DNA from: Beroe ovata
Lineage: Eukaryota > Ctenophora > Nuda > Beroida > Beroidae
Length of the DNA: 29,775 nucleotides
Assembly: GCA_946803715.1 (NCBI GenBank)
Contig: CAMPET010000012.1
Location: 251,244 to 281,018, forward strand
Direction: 5' to 3'
The notes beneath the pieces were generated by a model. It did no database searches. It saw only the letters and a list, made by a program, of their open reading frames with translations, and was not told where the DNA came from. Both the position numbers and the translations under genes were made by a program. Within the stretch, counting starts at the first letter, position 1, and each line of letters opens with the position of its first letter. Positions 10,127 through 18,962 of the stretch are shown in pieces.

Positions 10127-12486
10127 TCAATAAAAAGCTGAAAAGTCAAGAACTTTGAATCTGAAAATCACGATCCCAGTTATGACACACACAACTCCTA
10201 CTATGAACGCTGTCTTGATACCCAGAAGGGTCACAGTTACACCTATCACGGCTCCTACTACTAGAGTGTGATAGAATCTAGAGTCAGTGGTACCTTTGAG
10301 CTGGCACTTCCCCTGCATTCGTTCGTATCCCTCCTTACAGATACACTCGTAGCTTCCCTCGGAGTTAACACAGTCTTCCAGTGGGTCACCGCACCCATCC
10401 CTCTCACACTCGTCTATATCTGTGAGCGGATATGCGGGGTTTAGACCAGTGAGGTAAGGTGGAGGGTGGGGGAGATATCTGTGACGAGTGAGGGAGACTC
10501 TGGCTGTTGAGTTATATTTTAGAAAAGGGGAGGGGGTGTGGGTAAGTGGATGGAATCGAGTCAGGCTGGATTATAGACGAGTTTTGATCTAGTGAGCCCA
10601 ATTCGCTTAGCTCTCATAGCGAAGAATGCGGAGAGAATAATAAGAATCATGCTGCGACACATTTGGAGGAGGGCGGGGCAATAATAACCTGTGCAGCCAG
10701 TGTCTGGCAGTAACTCGTATCCCTTTTTACACGCGGTACAACCACTAAGACCAGGAGCTATACAGTCTCCCTCGCATAATTCACTGCACTCTGAGGAGAT
10801 ATCACTACGTTAGGGCTGAAATGCCAGCTGAAATACCGAGCCAACGGCCAACTAATCGCTTTCACAGTTACTATCACATAAGTTACTTGGTATAAGAAAG
10901 GGTCATCTATCGATGACGCCAGTATTCATTGATACAGATAATCCAACAACTCTTATTCATACCTTCACAGGTATCGCCCACTTTTATGAACTTTTTCTTG
11001 CACTCATCACAGACAGCCCCGGTGTAACCCTTGTCACACGTGCAGGTCCCGTGATGCTTACTAGAGCTAGACCTCTCGCCTTCGCCCTGGAAAACACGTG
11101 GTAATGAGAGTGAATTAAAATACACGCGACAGTCATTCGTTGCCATGTGGTACTCACTACTCACGTGACATTTCCCATGACCAGAACATGGGTTTTCAAG
11201 TCCACCGGGACATTCTTGACAGTCGGTGCCCCATCTATTGGGCAGACAGCACGTTTTCAGGTGATCAACGCACATGTCTTCGAACAAGTCTGTCTTGTCT
11301 TGCCTGGTAAGGGTATTTCAGAGTTTTCAGGGTATACGGTAGTGAACAAGAACAATTTTGCAATCTTGATCCGCGAATCAATTATATCAATTAAATCAAT
11401 TGAATGGGGAATGGTACCTCTTGAAGAACCACTCCTCAATATATTCCTCCTGGTCCTCAAGAAGGCTGCTGCACTGAAATTGTTGACAAGGTGAATGGTG
11501 ATTGCAAAAGTCGAGCTTTTATTATCAGGAGGATAGCGCCAGTCAATATTTCATGCCGCATGTAAGACACTACAAAGTTGAACGCACCCCGTCGCAGAAG
11601 TGGATAGGATTTCGCTGAGTTGTCATGAATCATGATACAGCTGCATGAAGCATTGACTTACTTTATAATCACAAGCTTTAGCAGTCTTTTCTAATATTTC
11701 AACTAATCGAGTTTCACTGAAAATCATTGAAAAGATCTTAAAAACCCCAAGAATAAAGCATAGCTCGTGCATTAAAAAAGTCGCAGCTCAATGTATGTGA
11801 GTGGAAGTGACAGCTTGCTCATGCATTTCCCATATGATGACTCATGACAATGACGTGTGAGAAAAGTAGAGAGTCAATGTTATGGACAGTAATGACTGCG
11901 GAAGATGGCCCCGTATCATGGTCGGTCATACCATAACCACTGGTCATGTCATGTGCATATTAGCGTGTCACGAACCTTGTAGTCCTTGGCACCACATGTT
12001 TTTTCTAATAGTTCCACTAGCCTTGCCTCACTGTGAGTATGAATGATGAGACTAGGGTAAACTGAGGGGTGAATGTGAAAACCAAGGAGTTGAACCCTAT
12101 TATTTGGTGAGGTGATGATCGATGATCAGCAGTCTACTCACCTGAGAGCATAAGTTCCCAGGCTCTTCTCTTCCCAGGCTGTGTTACCTCCTCCAAAGTT
12201 CTGACCAGCAGTCTTGTCAAAATGCTGGGGGTGGTTGCCATGGTTACATCGTGGTCGTTGCTATGATTAGAATAATCATAACACAAGTTACATGGCAATG
12301 GCCAGCCGAAATGTTACCAAAAAATGAGGAATCCCCCACTTTTAATATGAATGGACTCACCTCTTTGAAAGACTTGGTGAGGTCTTTACACACATTGCAT
12401 GGTGTTTTGTCAGTGTGTGTGGGGGAGATGAGAAGAACAAGGAGAAACAGGAGTTGAGGAAGGAGTGACATCTGTCCAACTGCCAT
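10127..12486 (-). CDS. CRELD (cysteine-rich with EGF-like domains), membrane form
   Basis: Exons run from high to low coordinate: 12486-12361, 12224-12142, 12030-11976 (or alternative 11716-11662), 11473-11418, 11303-11165, 11086-10963, 10790-10689, 10419-10127. All phases agree, giving about 325 residues. Order: signal peptide (MSLLPQLLFLLVLLISPTHT), a CxxC motif (TPCNVCKDL), the CRELD-specific region NFGGGNTAWEE, SEARLVELLEKTC, EEWFFKRQDKTDLFE and CCLPNRWGTDCQECPGG. EGF/furin-like repeats follow, then a calcium-binding EGF starting DIDECERDGCG. Two hydrophobic helices (HTLVVGAVIGVTVTLLGI and TAFIVGVVCVITGIVIF) precede a short tail ending FSAFY. CRELD proteins act in the ER in disulfide-dependent maturation; in mammals CRELD2 is ER-stress induced. 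Upstream in-frame ATG 12513 is possible, but 12486 or 12471 gives a better signal peptide. Divergent to GRP94. Confidence 0.9.
11662..11716 (-). CDS. CRELD alternative exon 3b (mutually exclusive candidate)
   Basis: This 55-bp exon encodes (S)ETRLVEILEKTAKACDYK. It is homologous to exon 3a at 12030-11976, which encodes (S)EARLVELLEKTCGAKDYK: 14 of 19 residues are the same, with equal length and phase. The acceptor AATGATTTTCAG and donor GTAAGT are strong. As each exon is 55 bases, including both shifts the frame, so only one can be used. The cysteine moves from position 13 to 16. Exon 3a keeps the C-x6-C spacing I expect for CRELD; 3b gives C-x3-C. Confidence 0.8.
11976..12030 (-). CDS. CRELD exon 3a (canonical cysteine spacing)
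   Basis: The acceptor CATACTCACAG is good, but the donor GTTCGT is weak. The coded peptide with the following exon reads LEKTCGAKDYKCSSLLED, giving C-x6-C. Its relation to exon 3b at 11662-11716 is given under that feature. The 259-base intron between them leaves ample room for either to be skipped. Confidence 0.8.
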
Positions 12487-13322
12487 GGGTACAGGGGACG
12501 AACTAGGAGTCACATCATGATCCTACATGTGGGGATAGACAGGTAATGGGCTGACATGTACCATACATAAGCATTATGCTAACAAGTGTATAGTGTATAC
12601 TGCATTGTATACATTTGTATACAATGTATATCATACTCTGTTAAGGTGGCCTGGTTCTCATCATACCAATGTACAGTATACAAATTACTCAAAACATACA
12701 TTACACGAAGTGAGCTCAGGACTAGTATGATAAGTACAATGTACAATAAGTACAATGTACATTGTACAAATCCCACTCGTCCTTATTAGCTAAGCTTTAA
12801 GTTGATTATATAAGAAAGGGCCATCCATACATTTATATAACATCAGTGTACAGCAGCGTGAATAGATGACATAGACCATAGACCGATCAAATTACATCCA
12901 TCTAAGTAGGTATAGTATAGGAAAAATTATACATTTCATAATGCATGGTATGCCGTGCATAATGTACAGCTCTCGAAGAGGTGAAAATCATGCAAAGTCT
13001 CAAAATGCAACTCTTTCACAACGTCTCACTATGAAAAAACTGAACCTTTGAAAATCAAAATATTATTTAAATGCTATGTTAAATGCTGTGGATTCAGCTT
13101 AATCGAGGCTGTTGAGGAAAATGTCGTGAAGAATGGACTTTCTTCTGTCTTGACATGGAAAATTCCATCATAGAATGGAAACTGCTCAAAAGGGCAGCAT
13201 ATACCAGAGCAAAATATCGAGCAACTGCAGATATCATACGTGGAGTAAAATGCGCCCGCCACAAATGATGTTAATGCTTACAATTCACTCTCTGCGCGCG
13301 TAGTCACGTGACACGCTTTGGA
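12487..13322. promoter_or_regulatory. Shared upstream region of CRELD and GRP94
   Basis: About 0.96 kb separates the two start codons of these divergent genes. The CRELD-proximal half holds AT-rich palindromes of the GTATAC and GTACAATGTAC type (about 12590-12775). The GRP94-proximal end is CpG-rich, with E-box and CCAAT motifs from 13290 on. Whether it is one bidirectional promoter or two promoters is not settled by sequence. No separate gene is seen. Confidence 0.6.
13304..13311. promoter_or_regulatory. E-box TCACGTGA upstream of GRP94
   Basis: Palindromic CACGTG core within TCACGTGA, 132 bases before the GRP94 start and 12 bases before the ERSE-like site. bHLH-zip factors recognise such sites; occupancy is unknown. 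Confidence 0.5.
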
Positions 13323-13341
13323 CCAATGAGCGCGCTACACG
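13323..13341 (+). promoter_or_regulatory. ERSE-like element CCAAT-N9-ACACG
   Basis: CCAAT (13323-13327), exactly nine GC-rich bases (GAGCGCGCT) and ACACG (13337-13341) match the mammalian ER stress response element CCAAT-N9-CCACG at all fixed positions but one. It lies 102 bases before the GRP94 start codon. In vertebrates NF-Y binds CCAAT and ATF6 the CCACG half. Position, spacing and the GRP94/CRELD targets make an unfolded-protein-response role plausible. Confidence 0.6.
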
Positions 13342-13442
13342 ACGCGCTCTGCTCGTAGAGCCCTCACATCCCTGGCAGTAGTAGCTCACACTCAGTTATT
13401 TGTTGTCCTGACTTCTCGTTTCGTCACAAACTGTTGAAAGTC

Positions 13443-16400
13443 ATGAAGATCTACCTTTTAGGCATTTGTTGCCTACTCGTCCTTTCAGGTATGTGTCTTT
13501 GCGAAAAGTATTCCTCGAAAAACGCTCACATAGAACATTGATTTGACACATTCACAATGAAGTAATTTCATTGAAATTTGTGCTTAACTCACATTGAAAT
13601 TCTCAACTCTTATTGTTCATTTTATGTCATAGGTGTATGTATTGTTTAATCAGTCACTCAAAGGGTACGTCGTGCCAACATCACACTACGTCACAACAAC
13701 CGTTTACCATTCTGAACTTCCTTTTATGGCATAATTTGCACGGTATTCCACGGGCCGCGGGCGTATACATACAACTACGATATACAATTCGTTTTCATCA
13801 GCGTATAGAATAGGGCTTGAGAGTTGAGCATGTATTCTGTATGAAGAAGCAAGGATGACCATCCTTCCTGATACCTACATAGCCCAATTGTGTATACTGT
13901 ACATGAATGTTCATTTGAGAACATTATATAGAGACCCGTTTCGAAAATAGTATTGAGCCCTGTTTAATCACACGCTACTTTCAGGACTTGGAAGGGCAGA
14001 AGATGAGGCTGTCGATATTGATGGTACTGTGGAGGAAGATTTGGGAAAGAGCACCATCGGATCAAAGACTGACGAGGAAACTGTTGAGAGGTGAGTGTGT
14101 AAACCAGTGTCAGTGAAATATAGATGAAAACCTGTGTTTGATAGTGTGTTTTGCTCGAATGAAAGTTTGGATGATGTATGAGTCATATTCTATCATTCTC
14201 ATCACACACACAGGGAAGAGGAGGCTATCAAGTTGGACGGTCTCAATGTTTCCCAAATGAAGCAGATGAGAGATGAGGCTGAGAAACACAACTATCAGGC
14301 CGAGGTTAACAGAATGATGAAACTCATCATCAACTCGCTCTACAGGAACAAGGAGGTCAGTAGAATGTAATTCAATACTCGTTCTGTCCGCTAACAGAGT
14401 TATACAACCCAGTCCATTACCTGACTTGCTACATGATGCAGGTGGTTTACTAGTTTTGCTAGGTTTTCTAGTTTTGCTAGGTTTTCTCACATTCTCGAAT
14501 TCTCCTCCAGATTTTCCTGAGGGAGCTGATCTCCAATGCATCTGATGCTCTGGATAAGATTAGGTTCATGTCCCTGACAGACCCCGAGGTGTTGTCAGCT
14601 GCCCCCGAACTCAAAGTCCTTATCAAGCCTGATAAGGAGAACCACGCCCTTCACATTATCGATACCGGAATTGGGATGACCCATGATGATCTCGTGAAGA
14701 ATCTCGGTGAGAAGAAAAATGTGGATATTTGGATAGAATTTGGAATTCTGTAGTTGACACTCATGACAGTTGTTTCTGGACAAGTTCTGTGTGTGTGTGC
14801 GTGTGTGTGTGCGTGTGTGTGTGTNNNNNNNNNNNNNNNNNNNNNNNNNNNNNNNNNGTGTGTGTGTGTGTGTTTGTGTGTACTTTGTGTGTGTGTATGT
14901 ATGTGTGTGTTTGACGCCTGTGGTTGAGTGTGTGTGTGTGAGTGTGTGTGTGTGTAAAATATTCAGTGTAACTTGTCAAAATGTCAGGAACATTTATTGA
15001 GGATTATAATAGCAGTTTGAAGCATGCACTGCATGATATGACAGTTTGGACAGTGTAACTCAATATATGTGTATTGTGTGTGTAAGTCTACTGTGTGTGT
15101 GTAATATAGAGAGTGTAGAGGTTCATAATCATTGAGGGCAGTAATATCCAAATTATTATTGCATTTCTCCGGTGAATGTAATATCCCAAATCAAATGTTC
15201 TGACATCAACTCGAATGTTCTGACATCTTAGGCCCAGTGACCAAAAGCTCAAAATTCAGTATTTTGCTCATCACGGTGTGGATATTCTAATCACCCCCAT
15301 TTCCACAGGAACCATTGCCAAGTCCGGTACATCAGAGTTCCTTGACAAGATGGAGGAAGGAGAGGAAGTGGTTTCCTCCGATCTCATTGGACAATTCGGT
15401 GTGGGATTCTACTCTTCATTCCTGGTGGCTGACACCGTTGTGGTGACCAGCAAACACAACGATGATGACCAGCACATTTGGGAGTCCGATGCCTCCAGCT
15501 TCAGTGTTGTCAAGGACCCCAGGGGAAACACTCTCGGCAGAGGAACACACATCAGGTAGAAACATCTCAAACTTTTGGGGGATTTTCCTGATTCTCGCGA
15601 TTCCTGCTCCTAACGATAAATCGAGATACTCACAGCCCTAAGTCTAAGATGCCCCATTTTGAGTCTAAAATGCCAAAATTTGAGTCATGTCATTGTTTTC
15701 ACCACCCTCATCGCTGTCAAGGCATAGTACATCTCCATGGTTCAATGTGGCATGTGGCAGGATGCTCTACGTGTCTCGATCTCCATACTCTACGTGTCTC
15801 TATATCCATACTCTACGTGTCATATAGGGGCTGTTACTTCTAGCTGCTAAACTGATTAGTGCACACTGAGACACAATATACAACAATAGCTCTCTCTCTC
15901 TCCCACCTATTGTGTGTATAACACACAGCAGGTGCTTTGTTCCTCAGATGTCAACTAAAGTTAATCATACATCATCATCGATTCATCAATCATCATATAA
16001 TTGGAATTTGGATAATTAAATGATTATGTTAAGCTGAGGTTAAGCTTTTCCATACTCATGTTCATGAGGATATCAACGTTATCCCCGTTTGCCCAGCCAA
16101 GCGTAGACTGTAACTTACAGTCTGCTCTCATGCTTACAGTGTAAGCATGAGAGCGGAGCCCTTACTGATGGGCTGCGTGGCGCTGGCACAGTTAAACACC
16201 AAACAACACAATTACCTACCATTTCTCACGCGATATTCATTTCAGTTTGTTCATGAAGGAGGAAGCATATGACTTCCTGGAAGAGAGCACCCTGAAGGAC
16301 CTCGTCGTGAAGTACTCACAGTTCATCAACTTCCCCATCCACCTGTGGACAAGCCGAACAGAGAAGGTGAGATGAGTGGAATTATAGGGATGGTGATCTG

Positions 16401-18555
16401 TCGANAAATTCCAGGTGAGCCTCCTGATCCGCCATAGTCCAGTCAAGCGTAGACTGTAACTTACAGTCTGTTCTCATGCTTACAGTGTAAGCATGAGAGC
16501 GGAGCCCTCATTGAGGGGCTGCGTGGCGCTGGCACAGTTAAACGCCAAACAGCTCAAATACATACCTTTTCTCACGTGATATTCATTTCAGTTTGTTCAT
16601 GAAGGAGGAAGCATATGACTTCCTGGAGGAGAGCACCCTCAAGGACCTCGTCGTGAAGTACTCACAGTTCATCAACTTCCCAATCCACCTGTGGACAAGC
16701 CGAACAGAGAAGGTGAGATGAGTGGAATTATAGGGATGGTGATCTGTCGATTGACACACGTGATTGATGCGTCACACTCATGTCATGTGTCACGTGGTTA
16801 CCTAGCAACTGTACGACAGGTTGAGGAACCAGTCGAAGAGGAGGAAGAGACGGAGAAGGAAGGTGAAACTGACGATGATGTCAAAGTAGAGGATGAGGAC
16901 GATGAGAAGCCCAAGGTCAAGATGGTTGACAAGACTGTCTACGACTGGGAGTCCATGAACGATAACAAGCCTATCTGGTTGAGGAATCCCAAGGATGTCG
17001 AGGATGCGGACTATAACGCTTTCTACAAGAGTTTCAGCAAGAACACCGACGATCCCATTGCCCATGTTCATTTCTCAGCAGAGGGTGAAGTTACATTCAG
17101 ATCTATCCTGTTTGTGCCCGCTACCGCTCCCTATGACATGTACCAAGATTACGGTGAGTCACCAACTTTGCTGCACACTCAAGAGTACCTACATCTTTCA
17201 AATTGTTACACGGTTATTCATCATCACTTTCTTTCAGGCAAGAAAGTCGACAACATCAAGATGTACGTCAAGAGAGTTTTCATCACTGACGATTTCGAGG
17301 AAATGATGCCCAAATACCTGAACTTTGTCAAGGTACGAATTTGACAGTCTTTGGTAGCAAGTTGAATAAGTTGAATGATACGAAAAAGTAGTACGAGATC
17401 ATAGTTCGATTCTACATGGGACTTCCGAAATTATTGTCACAGCGGTAACATGACTGGTGTTTTCAGGGCGTGGTCGACAGCGACGATCTCCCTCTCAACG
17501 TTTCCAGAGAAACCCTCCAACAGAACAAACTTCTCCGAGTCATCAAGAAGAAACTCGTCCGAAAAGCCCTGGACATGTTGAAGAAGATGAGCGATGAGGA
17601 CTACCTCAAGTTCTACAAAGAGTTCGGAACAAACATCAAGTTGGGAATCATGGAGGACCACAGCAACCGGAACAGACTTGCCAAGCTGATCAGATGGCAG
17701 TCCAGTAACGATGACAACTCCATGACCTCCCTCACGGACTACATGGAGAGGATGAAGGAGAAGCAGGAACACATCTACTTCATGACCGGGACTAGCCGAT
17801 CAGAGTGTGAGAAATCTCCATTCGTGGAGAAGCTCCTCAAGAAGGGATATGAAGTTCTCTATCTGGTCGATCCTATTGATGAGTACACCATCCAAAATCT
17901 CCCCGAATTCGAAGGTAAGAAGTTCCAGAACGCTGCGAAGGAGAACCTCAACTTGCAGGACTCTGAGAAAGCCAAGGAAACCATGGAAGTGCTCGGACGG
18001 GAATTCGACCTCATGATGAAATGGCTGAAGGAGACTGTCCTGTCTGCTGGAGTTGAGAAAGTCATTCTTTCCACTCGTCTAGTGAACTCTCCCTGTGCCC
18101 TGGTTGCCAGCCAATACGGTCACTCTGGCAACATGGAGCGGATCATCAAGTCTCAAGCTTACACCAAGTCTGGCGGTTCGGGTGACGGTGTGGGACAGAA
18201 GAAAATCCTGGAGTTGAACCCCTTCCACCCTATTGTCAAGGAGCTAAACCGTCTCTACAATGAGGATGCTGAGTCGGAGGCCGCCAGTGACCTCGCACAT
18301 GCTCTCTACGACACAACTCTTCTCCGATCTGGTTTCGCACTCAAGGACACAGCCGATTTCAGCGACAGAATGGACAAGCTCCTCAGACGAAGCTACAACA
18401 TCGACGCCGATGCCACTGTTGAGATTCCCGAGGAATTCGACGCTGAGGAAGAGGAGAAGGTTGAGGAGGAAGGTGAGGAGGGGGATGAGGAAATCGTGGA
18501 TGAAACAGTGACAGAAGAAGAGGGGTCAGAGGACGCAGTAAGAGACGAGTTGTAA
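13443..18555 (+). CDS. HSP90B1: Endoplasmin / GRP94 (ER HSP90 chaperone)
   Basis: Nine exons: 13443-13488, 13985-14090, 14214-14355, 14511-14706, 15309-15555, 16246-16366 (duplicated at 16592-16712; only one used), 16820-17153, 17238-17332 and 17467-18555. This gives 791 residues (human 803). Order: signal peptide [16 protein letters not shown]; the GRP94 pre-N strap [14 protein letters not shown]; the GHKL ATPase domain with [27 protein letters not shown] and [11 protein letters not shown]; an acidic charged linker ([15 protein letters not shown]...); the middle domain with [35 protein letters not shown] and [16 protein letters not shown]; and the dimerisation domain with [19 protein letters not shown]. 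It ends in an acidic tail and RDEL, an ER-retrieval variant of KDEL. It folds secreted and membrane proteins such as integrins. Intron 4 holds a GT run with an n gap. Confidence 0.97.
14791..14957. repeat. (GT)n microsatellite with assembly gap 14825-14857
   Basis: GTGTGT runs flank 33 consecutive n in the intron between GRP94 exons 4 and 5. All long ORFs here are low-complexity artefacts. Confidence 0.95.
15765..15826. repeat. Tandem repeat, 23-bp unit, intronic
   Basis: CTCTACGTGTCTC...CCATA occurs as two full copies (15765-15787 and 15788-15810) plus a partial third, within a GRP94 intron. Confidence 0.85.
16096..16187. other. Cloverleaf-like inverted-repeat element, copy 1
   Basis: An outer stem GCCA-GCG (16096-16103) / CGC-TGGC (16181-16187) encloses three hairpins. 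These are AGACTGTAA/TTACAGTCT (16105-16123), a perfect 15-bp stem GCTCTCATGCTTACA (16124-16138) with its complement (16140-16154), and AGCCC/GGGCT (16157-16174). It lies in the GRP94 intron before exon 6. It lacks the tRNA B-box consensus, so it is not called a tRNA. Confidence 0.65.
16412..16436. mobile_element. Right-terminal fragment of the GTGGATCAGGAGG MITE
   Basis: Directly after the n, GTGAGCCTCCTGATCCGCCAT matches the right end of the MITE copy at 20804-21001 almost exactly. The rest of the element is missing at the join. Confidence 0.7.
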
Positions 18556-18962
18556 AGAGGACATTTCAATAGCTGACGTCATACTAGTATGACGTCATAC
18601 CCATTCCTCCCATAATCAGAAGTTATAGTTTCGCATTTTAACTTTAGTTTGAAAACAAATATATGCATAACTTACTCTATCATTTCTTTGGAAATTAAAG
18701 TTTAGATATGTAGAATCACCATGGTAACATTTCGAAACTTGTCATTTTTTGAGATAATCCTAAGCATAATACCTTGATTGTTTTGACTCAGTTAAACTAG
18801 CTGCTATGGCTTTTGATCATCTGTCACCCATTTCATTAGTTGAATGTCTTCAATTTTTACAATGTTTATAATATTTGATGATATGAGCTTTGGTAGCCAA
18901 TTGTTATGTTGTTCATCTTATTTAAGTTTGTGACGAAACTGATATCCTGTCTTGATTCTGTC
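18556..18962. other. GRP94 3' UTR and convergent spacer
   Basis: Contains a perfect palindrome at 18574-18597 and a likely GRP94 poly(A) signal ATTAAA at 18694-18699. The remainder is AT-rich spacer up to the end of the oppositely oriented cyclin gene. Confidence 0.6.
18574..18597. promoter_or_regulatory. Perfect 24-bp palindrome with two CRE octamers
   Basis: Ten-base arms TGACGTCATA and TATGACGTCA flank CTAG with no mismatch. Each arm contains TGACGTCA, the CREB/ATF site. It lies 19 bases after the GRP94 stop, so in mRNA it would form a ten-bp hairpin with a four-base loop. Confidence 0.7.

Larger units (their letters stand above)
16096..16750 (+). repeat. Direct duplication of GRP94 exon 6 region around an n
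   Basis: 16096-16404 and 16442-16750 are both 309 bp and nearly identical. Each carries the cloverleaf element, the acceptor, the 121-bp exon 6 and the following donor. They encode the same peptide with scattered silent and intronic differences. The n at 16405 falls exactly at the end of copy 1. Using both exons would break the frame, as 121 is not a multiple of 3. This is best explained as two haplotypes joined during assembly. Confidence 0.8.

Noticed and set aside
14729-15000. Val/Cys and His/Thr repeat ORFs on both strands
   Set aside because: Translations of a GT microsatellite and n gap inside a GRP94 intron.
16096-16187. Cloverleaf structure as a tRNA gene
   Set aside because: The arms do not fit tRNA lengths (15-bp stem with a single-base loop), and no A or B box or anticodon loop is visible.
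16592-16712. True exon duplication in GRP94
   Set aside because: Nearly identical copies in equal-size blocks either side of an n, and using both would shift the frame; haplotype redundancy is simpler.
17437-17772. Minus-strand ORFs antisense to GRP94 (also 16802-17071 and 17859-18074)
   Set aside because: Shadows of strongly supported GRP94 exons on the plus strand.
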